A DNA stretch of 64,000 nt, from positions 310,001 through 374,000 of the forward strand of contig CAWJHV010000015.1 in assembly GCA_963842795.1 (NCBI GenBank), written 5' to 3'. Positions 43,497 to 52,431 of this stretch are shown in pieces (the stretch's first letter is position 1; each line of letters starts with the position of its first letter). The position numbers and the translations under genes are program-made. This DNA comes from WHSW01 sp963842795 (GTDB lineage: Bacteria; Actinomycetota; Thermoleophilia; Solirubrobacterales; 70-9). Below the pieces are notes generated by a model. It did not search any database, was not told the DNA's origin, and saw nothing but the letters and a program-made list of their open reading frames with translations.

Positions 43497-44147
43497 CTAC
43501 CGTAGCGGCGTCGAGTCCAGGCGCTCGCGCAGCTCGACCAGCGACTCGAACACGTCCACCGCGCCGGCGTCCCGGAGCTCCGCCTCCGAGAACCCGCCGG
43601 TGAGCACGGCGAGCGTCTCGACGTCCGCCCGCGCGGCCGCCTCCACGTCCCAGGTCGAGTCACCGACCATCACCGCCGAGCGCTCGCCCGCCTTCTGCAT
43701 CGCCACGGCGACCAGGTCGGGCTCCGGCTTGGTCCGCTCGACGTCGGCCGACGTCGTTGACGCCTCGATCAGCTCCCCCGCGTCCAGCAGCTCCACGTAG
43801 TGCTCGGTCTCCTCCCGCTTGGACGAGCTCGCGAGCACGCAGGCATGGCCGCGATCACGCAGCTCGACGATCAGCTCGCGCGCGCCATCGAACGGCTGCA
43901 CCTCGTCGATCAGCTCCCCGTAGAAGCGGGACTCGGAATCGCGGATCGCGTCGCCGAGGCGCTTCTCGGTCTCCTCGCCGGCCACCCGCGCGACCAGTTG
44001 GTCGCCGCCGACGCCGATGTGGCGGTGCACGCGCCACATCGCCGGGGTCACCCCGTGCTCGCGAAAAGCCCGGTACCAGGCGATCGCGTGCTGGTAGTTG
44101 GAGTCGACGAGGGTGCCGTCGATGTCGAGCAGAGCCGCCGCGCCCAC
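43497..44147 (-). CDS. HAD-superfamily phosphatase
   Basis: 216 residues. The nucleophile motif is DIDGTLVDSNYQ (start), motif II is VLASSSKREETE, and motif IV is MVGDSTWDVEAAARA. The helical cap between motifs I and II is of the phosphoglycolate phosphatase/beta-phosphoglucomutase type (subclass IA). Substrate not determinable. It sits between the ABC substrate-binding protein and WS/DGAT genes on one strand. Confidence 0.87.
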   Translation of the reverse strand: MGAAALLDIDGTLVDSNYQHAIAWYRAFREHGVTPAMWRVHRHIGVGGDQLVARVAGEETEKRLGDAIRDSESRFYGELIDEVQPFDGARELIVELRDRGHACVLASSSKREETEHYVELLDAGELIEASTTSADVERTKPEPDLVAVAMQKAGERSAVMVGDSTWDVEAAARADVETLAVLTGGFSEAELRDAGAVDVFESLVELRERLDSTPLR

Positions 44148-44196
44148 GGGGCCAACCTACCCTGTGGGCCACGGCGGAAGCCGTCTAACGAGCCGG

Positions 44197-44240
44197 CTCA
44201 ACGGCGCCGGGGCTCGGCTTCGGCCTTCGGCCTCCGCCTC
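44197..44240. repeat. Short GC-rich repeat, intergenic copy
   Basis: This stretch begins CTCAACGGCGCCGGGGCTCG and ends CCTCCGCCTC. It aligns with only a few differences to 62090-62129 inside the haem dioxygenase gene. It abuts the stop codon of the ABC substrate-binding gene. The GGCCTTCGGCC part can pair with itself. Confidence 0.4.
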
Positions 44241-45234
44241 ACTCGATGTAGCCGAACTCCTGCAGGTACTCCTGCGCCGCCTCCTCGGGCTTCTCCTTGT
44301 CGATGTCCACCCGGGCGTTCAGCTCCTGCAGCACCTCGAGCGAGAGGCTCGACTGCACCTTCTCGATCGTCGCGCCGAAGTCGGGGCCGGCCTCGTCGGC
44401 CGCCTCCTGGCTGGCGATGAACATCACGTTGCCGGCCGGCAGCACCTCCTTGTCGTCCTGCAGGGTCACGTAGTCGTCGGAGGTGAACAGCTGCGCGTCG
44501 GTGGTGAAGATGATCGACAGGTCGGCGTCACCCTTGTCGAGCACCTCGTAGCGAAGGCCGATGTCGACCGGGGTGAAGTTGTCACGCAGGCCGTCGAGGC
44601 CGTAGTACTTCTCGAGCCCCGCGAGGCAGTCGATCCGCTCCCGGCACTCGGGCGATCCGGCCAGGGTCAGGTCCTGATGGTCGGTGAGATCGGAAATCTT
44701 CGTGATTCCGAGCTCGTCGGCGGTCGTCTTCAGCGTTCCCACAGCGTTGGCGCTCGAGAACGGCGTGGGCGGATAGGACACGAGGCCCTCGTCGGCGAAC
44801 TCCTGCTTGGAGTCCTCGAACGCCTGCTGGGCGTTGCCCGGCACGTCCTCGGGCGCGGTGCCGAAGAACGCGGTGAGCGCGGTCGACGTGTACTCCGGAT
44901 AGCCGCTGATCTCCCCGTCCTGGAGCGCCTTGAGCGCGACCTGCTCGGAGCCCAGGTTGAGGTCGGTGGAGACGTCGTAGCCGGCGGCCTCCAGCCCCTG
45001 GGCGTAGATCTCGCCGAGGATGAACTGCTCGGTGAAGTTCTTCGAGCCGACCGTGAGGCTCACCTGTCCGTTGTCGGGGTTCGACTGGATCAGGTTGGTG
45101 TCCGTGCTCGAGCCCGTGTCGGCGCTCGTTGACGTCGAGTCGTCCGAATCGTCACCACAGGCGGCGATCGCGACCGCTAGGCCAAGAATGGCGAGCAACG
45201 CGAACAGCGCTCGCAGACGGGGATGGGTGCGCAT
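44239..45234 (-). CDS. Glycine betaine/choline-type ABC substrate-binding lipoprotein
   Basis: 331 residues. The lipobox is LAVAIAACGD, followed by a Ser/Asp/Thr linker. The mature part opens VSLTVGSKNFTEQFILGEIY, the start of the OpuAC/ProX/OsmF-type ligand-binding domain. ISGYPEYTSTALTAFF is also conserved in the family. It likely binds a quaternary amine such as glycine betaine or choline for osmoprotection. It follows two permeases and an ATPase in one operon. Confidence 0.9.
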   Translation of the reverse strand: MRTHPRLRALFALLAILGLAVAIAACGDDSDDSTSTSADTGSSTDTNLIQSNPDNGQVSLTVGSKNFTEQFILGEIYAQGLEAAGYDVSTDLNLGSEQVALKALQDGEISGYPEYTSTALTAFFGTAPEDVPGNAQQAFEDSKQEFADEGLVSYPPTPFSSANAVGTLKTTADELGITKISDLTDHQDLTLAGSPECRERIDCLAGLEKYYGLDGLRDNFTPVDIGLRYEVLDKGDADLSIIFTTDAQLFTSDDYVTLQDDKEVLPAGNVMFIASQEAADEAGPDFGATIEKVQSSLSLEVLQELNARVDIDKEKPEEAAQEYLQEFGYIE

Positions 45235-45307
45235 CGGAGTGATCCTCCCTCTCGTGTGACTGCCGCTGTTTCGCGACTCAGAAATCCTATGCGGTCGGCC
45301 CGTCGAC

Positions 45308-46036
45308 TTACGCGGGTGCGGCTGCGCCGACCCGTTCGAGCTCGACTCCGCGCGGGGTCAGCAGCCGTTGCAGCCCGGCGAGCAGGAGCTCGACCACCAG
45401 GGCGAGCAGCGCGACCAGGAGCGCCCCGGCGATCTGGCCCTCCTCCCCGTAGACGTTGCTGTTGATGATGAAGTCGCCGAGCGTCGTCACCCCGGCGATC
45501 GAGGCGATCGTCGCGGTGGCGATGATGTTGGTCGCCGCCGTGCGCACGCCGCCCATGATCGTCGGCACCGCCAGCGGCAACTCGACCTTGCGCGCGATCT
45601 CGAACTCCGTCATCCCGACTCCACGGGCCGCCTCGACCGTACCCCGATCAACCTGACGGATGCCGACGAAGGTGTTGGTGAGGATCGGGGGGATCCCGAG
45701 GATCATCAGCGCGATCGTCACGTTGAGCAGGCCGAGGCCGATGAACGCGACCATGAAGGCGATCACGGCCAGCTCCGGGATCGCCCGCCCGGCGTTGCCG
45801 ATCGCGATCGCAAGCATCTCGCCCTTGCCGTGATGGCCGAGGTAGACCCCGAGCGGGAATGCGAGCAGCAATGCGACTGCGAGCGCCAGCGCGCTGACCT
45901 CGATCTGCTTCGCCATCAGCTGGCCCACCTCGCCGAGACCCCCGACCTCGTTGCCCGACTCGGTGAAGACCGAACTGCGCGGTTCGAAGATGAACTCGAT
46001 CGCGCCTCCGAAACTCCCGAGAAACGCGAGTGTCAT
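45308..46036 (-). CDS. ABC permease, glycine betaine/choline type (second)
   Basis: 242 residues with about five to six membrane segments. The EAA loop EAARGVGMTEFEIARKVELP is present, and ALALAVALLLAFPLGVYLGH is the first helix. The ATG at 46036 overlaps the stop of the other permease by one base (ATGA-type). Together with that permease, the CBS-ATPase and the lipoprotein it forms an OpuC/Osm-type importer. Confidence 0.9.
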   Translation of the reverse strand: MTLAFLGSFGGAIEFIFEPRSSVFTESGNEVGGLGEVGQLMAKQIEVSALALAVALLLAFPLGVYLGHHGKGEMLAIAIGNAGRAIPELAVIAFMVAFIGLGLLNVTIALMILGIPPILTNTFVGIRQVDRGTVEAARGVGMTEFEIARKVELPLAVPTIMGGVRTAATNIIATATIASIAGVTTLGDFIINSNVYGEEGQIAGALLVALLALVVELLLAGLQRLLTPRGVELERVGAAAPA

Positions 46037-46845
46037 CAGCCCCCCGCCCCAGCCGGCCCGGCGAGCCGGCGGAAGAACCCGGAGATCCAGTGCCGCCCGT
46101 CGCCCCCGCCCCGGTCCGCATCGCGCCAGCGCGTCAGCCGCGCCTGCACGAGCACCAGCACGAGGTCGAAGAGCAGCGCCATCCCGAGCAGGATCACCGT
46201 GCTGACGACGATCCCGGTCTTGAAGGTGATGTTGTTGTAGATCTCGGCGCCGAGGCCGCCGGCGCCGGCGAACAGCGCGAGCGTGGCGATCGCGATCGTC
46301 GACACGGTCGCGATCCGCAGGCCGGCGACGATCTCCGGCAGCGCCAGCGGCAGCTCGACGCGCCAGAGCAGCTGGCGCTCGGTCATCCCCATCCCGCGCC
46401 CGGCGTCCTTGGACGCGTTCGGCACGTTGTTGAGCCCGAGGACGATGTTGCGGTAGATGATCTGCAGGTTGTAGGCCGTGAGCGCGATCACGGCCGTCAG
46501 ATATCCGCGGCCCGTGATCGGCAGCAGGAGCAGGAACAGCGCGATGCTCGGCAGCGTGTAGATGATCCCGGTGAGCCCGGTGAACGCCGGGATCAGCCAC
46601 CGCCGACGGTGGGAGAGCAGCGCCAGACCGAACGCGATCGCGAACCCCAGCGCGACCGAGGGGAGGACGAGCCCCACGTGCTGAAGCGTCGGCGTCACGT
46701 ACCGGTCGATGTTGTCGATCGCCCAGCCGATGCAGACGGTGTCGTTGTCGGCGACGCACGTCGCGTCCGCGGACTCGCCCGGCTTGCGGACGAAGCCGCC
46801 ACCCTGCGCGAGCACCGGCAGCCACGTGAGGACGGTGGCGACCAA
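46036..46845 (-). CDS. ABC permease, glycine betaine/choline type (first)
   Basis: 269 residues, about six membrane segments, start at TTG 46845 behind AGGAGG with seven-base spacing. The EAA loop is DAGRGMGMTERQLLWRVELP. A periplasmic N-terminal loop has two Cys (ATCVADNDTVCIGW). It begins one base before the end of the ATPase gene, so it is co-translated with it. Confidence 0.9.
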   Translation of the reverse strand: MVATVLTWLPVLAQGGGFVRKPGESADATCVADNDTVCIGWAIDNIDRYVTPTLQHVGLVLPSVALGFAIAFGLALLSHRRRWLIPAFTGLTGIIYTLPSIALFLLLLPITGRGYLTAVIALTAYNLQIIYRNIVLGLNNVPNASKDAGRGMGMTERQLLWRVELPLALPEIVAGLRIATVSTIAIATLALFAGAGGLGAEIYNNITFKTGIVVSTVILLGMALLFDLVLVLVQARLTRWRDADRGGGDGRHWISGFFRRLAGPAGAGG

Positions 46846-46846
46846 A

Positions 46847-48073
46847 TCAGGCCTCCTGGGCCAGCGGGCGCTCGGCGGCGGGATGCTCGTCGGAGAGCGC
46901 CTCGGGGGAGGTCAGGAACTCGGAGATGATCTCGACCGAGAGCACTCCGGCGATCCGGCCGTTGCCGTCGACGGCGGGCGCGTAGCGAGTCTCGGCCTGG
47001 AGCAGATCGGAGAGCGCGTCGCGCATCACGTCGTCGAGGTCGAGGATCGGGTCGGGGCTGGTGTCGGGCTTGGCGGGGACCGTTTCGCGGGCGAGGTCGG
47101 CGTCCGACAGCCAGCCGATCGGGCGCCGCTCGGAGTCGATGACGAGGGCATGCGGGACCTCGGCGCCGTCGAGCTTCGCCCGCACCTCGCTCGTCGCCTG
47201 CCCGACGTGGGCCAGCGGCGCCTCCCAGAGGTCGATGTCGGCGACCCGCAACAGCGCCAGCCGCTTCAGCGCCCGGTCGGCGCCGACGAAATCCTCGACG
47301 AAGGCGTCAGCGGGCGCCATCAGGAGCTCGGCGGGGGTCGCGTACTGGGCGAGGTGGCCGCCCTCCTTCAAGATCGCGATCCGGTCGCCCATCTTGATCG
47401 CCTCGTCGATGTCGTGGGTGACGAAGAGGATGGTCTTGCGGAGCTCCGCCTGGAGGCGCAGGAACTCGTTCTGAAGCCGTTCCCGGTTGATCGGGTCGAC
47501 GGCGCCGAACGGCTCGTCCATCAGCATCACGCCGGGGTTCGCGGCGAGCGCGCGGGCGACCCCGACCCGCTGCTGTTGACCGCCCGAGAGCTGGGCCGGA
47601 TAGCGGTCGCCCGTCTCGGCGCCGAGGCCGACCAGATCGAGCAGCTCGGCGGCGCGCTGATGCTGGCGCGCCCTGTCCCAGCCGAGCAGGGCGGGGACCG
47701 TGGCGATGTTCTGGGCGATCGTCCGGTGGGGGAAGAGGCCGATCTGCTGGATCACGTAGCCGATCTCGCGCCTCAGCTGGGCCGGCGAGCGGTCCTTAAC
47801 CGAGCTGTCGCCGATCAGGATGTCGCCCTCGGTGATGTCCACCATCCGGTTGGCCATCCTCATCGCGGTCGTCTTGCCGCAGCCCGAGGGCCCGACGAGG
47901 ACGCAGATGTCTCCCGCCGGCACCTCGAGGCTGAGCGCGTCGACGGCGGGGCGCTCGGCGCCGGGGTAGACCTTGGTCGTCTCGCGGAACTCGACCGAGA
48001 GCGCGTGTGCGGCCTGCTCGCTGCTGGGGCTCGTGCCCGCCTCCACGTCGCGGCGATCGTACCCGCCGGACAC
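46847..48073 (-). CDS. ABC ATPase of a glycine betaine/choline importer, with CBS domains
   Basis: 408 residues from GTG 48073. Walker A is GPSGCGKTTAMRMANRM, the signature is LSGGQQQRVGVARALAA and Walker B is VMLMDEPFGAVDP. Two CBS domains occupy about 265-395, ending EIISEFLTS. In OpuA-type transporters the CBS pair senses ionic strength. The start is only 20 bases from the divergent MFS start, so promoters must overlap the coding regions or the transcripts are leaderless. Confidence 0.9.
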   Translation of the reverse strand: MSGGYDRRDVEAGTSPSSEQAAHALSVEFRETTKVYPGAERPAVDALSLEVPAGDICVLVGPSGCGKTTAMRMANRMVDITEGDILIGDSSVKDRSPAQLRREIGYVIQQIGLFPHRTIAQNIATVPALLGWDRARQHQRAAELLDLVGLGAETGDRYPAQLSGGQQQRVGVARALAANPGVMLMDEPFGAVDPINRERLQNEFLRLQAELRKTILFVTHDIDEAIKMGDRIAILKEGGHLAQYATPAELLMAPADAFVEDFVGADRALKRLALLRVADIDLWEAPLAHVGQATSEVRAKLDGAEVPHALVIDSERRPIGWLSDADLARETVPAKPDTSPDPILDLDDVMRDALSDLLQAETRYAPAVDGNGRIAGVLSVEIISEFLTSPEALSDEHPAAERPLAQEA

Positions 48074-48093
48074 GGGAATACGCTCGCGCGGAG

Positions 48094-49542
48094 GTGAGCG
48101 AGCCGCGCCCCACAAAGGTGAACCCCTGGTGGGTGCTGGCCGGAGCGTGCACCGGCCTCTTCGTGCTGATGCTCGACTCGACCGTGGTCACGCTCGCGCT
48201 GCCGGCGATCCGCTCCGACCTCGACGCCACGCTCGACGGCCTGCAGTGGATCCAGAACGCCTACCTGCTGACGCTCGCGGCCACCGTGGTCGCCGCCGGG
48301 CGGCTGGGCGACATCGTCGGCCGGCGGCGGGTCTTCGTCTGGGGCATGGTCCTGTTCGCGCTCGGATCGCTGCTCGCCGGGGCCGCGGCGTCGGAAGAGA
48401 TGCTGATCGGCGGGAGGGTGCTGCAGGGCATCGGCGGCGCGGCGCTGCTCTCGCTCTCGCTCGCCCTGACCTCGGCCGCCTTCCCCCCGGAGCTCCAGCC
48501 GCGGGCCCTGGGGATCTGGGCGGCGGTCTCGGCGGTGGCGCTGGCCGTCGGGCCGCTCGTCGGGGGCGTCCTGATCGAGGCCGCCAGCTGGCGCTGGATC
48601 TTCTTCATCAACCTGCCCGTCGCCGTGACCGGGGTCGTGATCCTGCTCGCGCGGGGCGAGGAGTCGCGCGACCCCTCGTCGTCGCGCGTCGACCTCGCCG
48701 GCGTCGCCGTGCTGGCCGCCGGGCTCGCCACCGGGGTGCTCGCTCTTGTGCAGGCCGACGAGTGGGGGCCCGCGGCGACCCTCGGGGTGGGCGCCCTCAG
48801 CCTCGCGCTGCTGGTCGGCTTCTGGGTGCTCGAGCACCACACCGAGGCGCCGCTGGTCGACTTCTCGCTGTTTCGCAACGGCCCGTATCTCGGCGCCACC
48901 GCCGCCGCCTTCGCGCTGGTCGGCGCCTACTGGGTGGTGATGTACTTCCAGCCGCAGTACCTGCAGACGGAGCTCGGCTACAGCGCGGTCGCGGCCGGGG
49001 CGCTGATCCTGCCGGTGACGGTGCCGATGGCGGTCTTCTCCCCCTTCTCCGGGCGCCTGATCTCGGCCTTCGGCCCGCGAGCGACGATGAGCGTCGGGAT
49101 GCTGGTCGGGCTCGCCGGAATGGCGCTGCAGGCGATCGGCGAGGGATCGGACAGCTACGTCGCCCTGCTGCCGGGCTTCGCCCTGTTCGGGATCTCGCTG
49201 GCACTCGTCTACGCGCCGATGTCGACCGCGGCGATGGCGGCGATGCCGCGGGCAAAGAGCGGGATCGCCTCCGGTGTCCTGGCGATGACCCGCGTGCTGG
49301 CCGGGGCCGTGCTGCTCGCGGTCAGCGGCGCGGTCTTCCAGGCGACGCTCCCGACGCAGCGCCACGGGGAGGCGGCGGTGACGGGGTTCGCCGACGCGGT
49401 CGCCCGCGCCTTCGTCCCCGGGATCGTCGTCCTCGTGGTGGGCACCGTGCTCACGTGGCTGCTCGTGCGGGCTCCCGCCGATCCCGGCCCGCCCGCCGGC
49501 GACCCGGCCCACCACCAGCACCACCGCCGCTTCCACCTCTGA
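48094..49542 (+). CDS. MFS transporter, DHA2 (14-helix) drug-efflux type
   Basis: 482 residues with about 14 membrane segments. FVLMLDSTVVTLALPAIRSD (motif D1-like), LQWIQNAYLLTLAATVVAAG and GRLGDIVGRRRVFVWGM (motif A) are typical of EmrB/QacA transporters. The C-terminal tail is His-rich (DPAHHQHHRRFHL), which could bind metal. GTG 48094 or GTG 48118 may be the start. A repeat element lies just beyond the stop. Confidence 0.88.
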   Translation: MSEPRPTKVNPWWVLAGACTGLFVLMLDSTVVTLALPAIRSDLDATLDGLQWIQNAYLLTLAATVVAAGRLGDIVGRRRVFVWGMVLFALGSLLAGAAASEEMLIGGRVLQGIGGAALLSLSLALTSAAFPPELQPRALGIWAAVSAVALAVGPLVGGVLIEAASWRWIFFINLPVAVTGVVILLARGEESRDPSSSRVDLAGVAVLAAGLATGVLALVQADEWGPAATLGVGALSLALLVGFWVLEHHTEAPLVDFSLFRNGPYLGATAAAFALVGAYWVVMYFQPQYLQTELGYSAVAAGALILPVTVPMAVFSPFSGRLISAFGPRATMSVGMLVGLAGMALQAIGEGSDSYVALLPGFALFGISLALVYAPMSTAAMAAMPRAKSGIASGVLAMTRVLAGAVLLAVSGAVFQATLPTQRHGEAAVTGFADAVARAFVPGIVVLVVGTVLTWLLVRAPADPGPPAGDPAHHQHHRRFHL

Positions 49543-49547
49543 CCTGG

Positions 49548-49643
49548 TTTGGCGGTGAGGGGGTGACGCCGCGGGCGGTGCGCCGACGGTTTGGGCGCCG
49601 AGTGACACATCAGCCCCCGTATAGGTGGTTCAGGTGTCACTCG
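49548..49643 (+). repeat. Box-plus-hairpin dispersed element, copy B
   Basis: TTTGGCGGTGAGGGGGTG (49548-49565) is followed by CGAGTGACAC (49599-49608) pairing with GTGTCACTCG (49634-49643). The pairing extends imperfectly to a CCGTATAGG loop. It shares GCCGAGTGA and CCGTAT with copy A at 63.9 kb, while most stem bases differ with matching changes on both sides. Confidence 0.65.
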
Positions 49644-49724
49644 ACCTTGGAAGCCAGGCCCGAGCCCTGACGAGACGCCAGGGGCACCGCAGCGGCCCCC
49701 GCACGCCCGCGGTGACATGATCCG

Positions 49725-50780
49725 GTGGCCGTGATCGATCCGCTCGAACGCTGGCAGCCCTACGGGGACAAGCCCGACTACGCGGGTCTCTTGAGCTTCT
49801 CGGGCATGCCGTACACCGAGGACGCCGCGGAGCTCGCCGGGATCGACGTCGCGATCGTCGGCGCCCCGACCGACGACCTCGTCTCCGACCGGCCCGGGAC
49901 CCGCTTCGGCCCGCGGGCGATCCGGGCGGCCAGCTGTCCCCCGGGACCCCACCTGGAGGCGGGGGTCGACGGGTTCGCCGAGCTGCGGGTGGTCGACTAC
50001 GGCGACGCCCCGGTGATGCCCGCCGACCCGGCCCGGTCGGCGGAGGCGATCGAGCGCACAGTCGGCGAGGTCGTCGATGCCGGCGCCGTGCCGATCGTCC
50101 TCGGCGGCGACCACTCGATCGCCGAGCCCGACATCCGCGCCTGCGCGCAACGCCACGGCGAGGTCGGCTTGATCCACTTCGACACCCACACCGACACCGG
50201 CGAGGAGGTCTTCCAGGTGGAGATCTCCCACGGGACCCCGATGTACAGGCTTGTCGAGCAGGGCCACGTCGATCCCGAGCGCTACGTGCAGATCGGCCTC
50301 CGCGGCTATTGGCCCGGCGAGCAGGAGTTCGCCTGGCAGGCCGAGCGGGGGATCACGAGCCTGTTCATGCACGACGTCCGCGAGCTCGGCATCCGCGCGG
50401 TGGTCGAGCGCGCCGCGACGATCGCCGGCGACGGCCCGACCTTCCTCTCGGTCGACGTGGACGTCCTCGATCCGGCCTTCGCCCCGGGCACCGGAACCCC
50501 GGAGCCGGGCGGGATGACGAGTGCCGACCTGCTCTGGGCCTGCCGGGAGCTCGCCGGACGGCTGCGGATCGTCGGCGCCGACGTGGTCGAGGTGATCCCG
50601 ACCGCGGTCGGCTCGGCCGACGTGACCGCGCTGGTCGCCGAGCGGATCGTTCGCGAGATCGTCACCGGGCTCGCGGTCAACCGCCTGGCGTCGGTCGATG
50701 GCGCCGGGGCTCGGGCGGACCGGTCAGCCGCCGGTGGGCGACGGTTCGCGCCGCCTCGTGGCTTCGGCGGTGCCCGGTGA
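49725..50780 (+). CDS. Ureohydrolase (agmatinase/guanidino-acid hydrolase family)
   Basis: 351 residues. Manganese-binding motifs are LGGDHSI (126-132), FDTHTDTG (152-159, where most agmatinases have DAHxD) and SVDVDVLDP. GTPEPGGM is also conserved. The family splits agmatine, guanidinobutyrate or related compounds into urea and an amine. The DTHTD variant prevents a firm substrate call. The last 35 residues are basic and unconserved and overlap the end of the convergent MFS-cNMP gene by 104 bases. Confidence 0.87.
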   Translation: MAVIDPLERWQPYGDKPDYAGLLSFSGMPYTEDAAELAGIDVAIVGAPTDDLVSDRPGTRFGPRAIRAASCPPGPHLEAGVDGFAELRVVDYGDAPVMPADPARSAEAIERTVGEVVDAGAVPIVLGGDHSIAEPDIRACAQRHGEVGLIHFDTHTDTGEEVFQVEISHGTPMYRLVEQGHVDPERYVQIGLRGYWPGEQEFAWQAERGITSLFMHDVRELGIRAVVERAATIAGDGPTFLSVDVDVLDPAFAPGTGTPEPGGMTSADLLWACRELAGRLRIVGADVVEVIPTAVGSADVTALVAERIVREIVTGLAVNRLASVDGAGARADRSAAGGRRFAPPRGFGGAR

Positions 50781-52365
50781 CCGCGGCTATGAACTGATCG
50801 CGGTCGAGCGCCAGGAGGCGCGTCGGGCAGGTGGCTCGCACGGTCGCAGAACGGGGGACGTCGCGGATCAGGGCGATCTCGCCGAACGATTGCCCGGCCG
50901 ATTCATGGCATTGGAAGACCCCGTCGGCGAACACGGCGACCTCTCCTGCCTCGATCACGTAGAAGCGGTTGCCGTGGTCGCCCTGGGTGATGATCTCGCC
51001 GCCCGGCGGGACGTCGATCGGCTCCAGCTCGCGGCTGAGCCGCTCGACCCTGTCGACGGGTAGGGGCGCGAAGATCGAGTCGTCGCGCAGCAGCGCATAG
51101 CGACGCTCGTCGACCGGCGCGCCGATCTCGACCGCGCGCAGCGCCGCCCAGCGCAGGATGGCGAACGCCGGCAGCACGGCGCCGAGCGCGATGAGGGCGC
51201 CGCGGCCGCCGAGCAGGGCGACGAGCGCCGGGGCGGCGATCGAGCCGAGCGCCATCGCCAACAGGCGCGAGGTTTCGAGGAAGCCGAGCGCGCGCGCCAG
51301 GGTCTCGTCCGATCCCAGCCGCTGTGAGAGCGTGCGGGCGACGCACTCGACCAGCGTGTAGCCGGCGCCGACCCCGGCCCAGGCGAGGTAGGCGACGGCC
51401 GCCAGGAGCCACATCCCCGAGAGCGCCATCGCCGCACCCGCGATCAGGCTGCCGGCGACGAGGCCGGCGGGGAGCCGGCCGCGATCGAGCAGGATCGCGA
51501 CCGCGGCGCCGCCGAGCAGCGCGCCAACGCCCCAGGCCGCGTTGAGAAAGCCGACGCTCCCGGCGCCGAGGCCGAGCAGGTCGAGCGCCAGGACGACGAC
51601 GAGCACGTCGGCGGCGCCCTCGAAGAAGACCAGCAGGGTGAGGATCGCGCCGACGAGCCGCAGGTCGGGCTCGGCGAGCAGCGAGCGGGCGCCGCGCGCG
51701 GTCTCGCGCAGCACGCCGCGGGCCTCGACCTCGTCCGCGTAGACGGGACGCCGGTCGTGGCTCAGGGTCGCGAGCAGGACGGCGGCCGCCAGACTCGCCA
51801 CCGCCGCGACGCCGAATGCGACCTCGACCGTGGTGATCGCCAGCAGAACCCCAGTGAGCACGGCGCCCGCGAGGAAGCCGAGATTGTCCATCGCCGTGTG
51901 GGCGACGTTGGCCGCCGCGAGCTCCTGCGGCGTTCGCGCGACGAGCGGGAAGAGCGCACCCTCGGCGGGCGCGTACGGGCTCGAGGCGACCGTGAACAGG
52001 CCGGCGAGCACGAAGACGGTGGCCGCGGGCGCGTCGAGCGCCACCGCGAGTGCCGAGCAACCGAGGACCGCGCTGGCGCAGAGCGCGCTCGCGACCAGGG
52101 TCGCGCGGCGCGAGTGGCGGTCGCCGAGCACGCCGGCGAAGGGCGAGGCGAGGGCGCCCGGCAGCAGGCGCACGAGCCCGGCAACCCCGACCGCCGCGGC
52201 CCCGCCGGCGCCGAACGCATAGACGCCGAGAGCGATCGCGAACGACCAGATCGCGAACGAGGTCGCCGCCCAGGAGAGCTGGAGCCGGCGCATCTGAGGG
52301 TTAGCGAACACCGAGGTGACGGCTCGGAGCGAGATCGCCACCCGCCGTGCCCTCGCAGCGATCAC
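50677..52365 (-). CDS. MFS transporter fused to a cyclic nucleotide-binding domain
   Basis: 562 residues. About 12 membrane segments span 15-400 (MFS_3-like, with GVLGDRHSRRATLVASALC). The cNMP-binding domain at about 420-540 contains IDVPPGGEIITQGDHGNRFY and SFGEIALIRDVPRSATVRA. FGEIALIRDVPRSA includes the phosphate-binding cassette with the Arg before the Ser/Ala. Transport activity may therefore be controlled by cAMP. An adenylate cyclase gene lies at the start of the window. GTG start. Its 3' end overlaps the ureohydrolase gene tail to tail. Confidence 0.87.
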   Translation of the reverse strand: MIAARARRVAISLRAVTSVFANPQMRRLQLSWAATSFAIWSFAIALGVYAFGAGGAAAVGVAGLVRLLPGALASPFAGVLGDRHSRRATLVASALCASAVLGCSALAVALDAPAATVFVLAGLFTVASSPYAPAEGALFPLVARTPQELAAANVAHTAMDNLGFLAGAVLTGVLLAITTVEVAFGVAAVASLAAAVLLATLSHDRRPVYADEVEARGVLRETARGARSLLAEPDLRLVGAILTLLVFFEGAADVLVVVLALDLLGLGAGSVGFLNAAWGVGALLGGAAVAILLDRGRLPAGLVAGSLIAGAAMALSGMWLLAAVAYLAWAGVGAGYTLVECVARTLSQRLGSDETLARALGFLETSRLLAMALGSIAAPALVALLGGRGALIALGAVLPAFAILRWAALRAVEIGAPVDERRYALLRDDSIFAPLPVDRVERLSRELEPIDVPPGGEIITQGDHGNRFYVIEAGEVAVFADGVFQCHESAGQSFGEIALIRDVPRSATVRATCPTRLLALDRDQFIAAVTGHRRSHEAARTVAHRRLTGPPEPRRHRPTPGG

Positions 52366-52431
52366 ACAGGCGACCCTATCCCGCCCTCGGCTCGCCTCGA
52401 TGCCCGGGAGCGCCCCTGTAAAGATGAGGCC

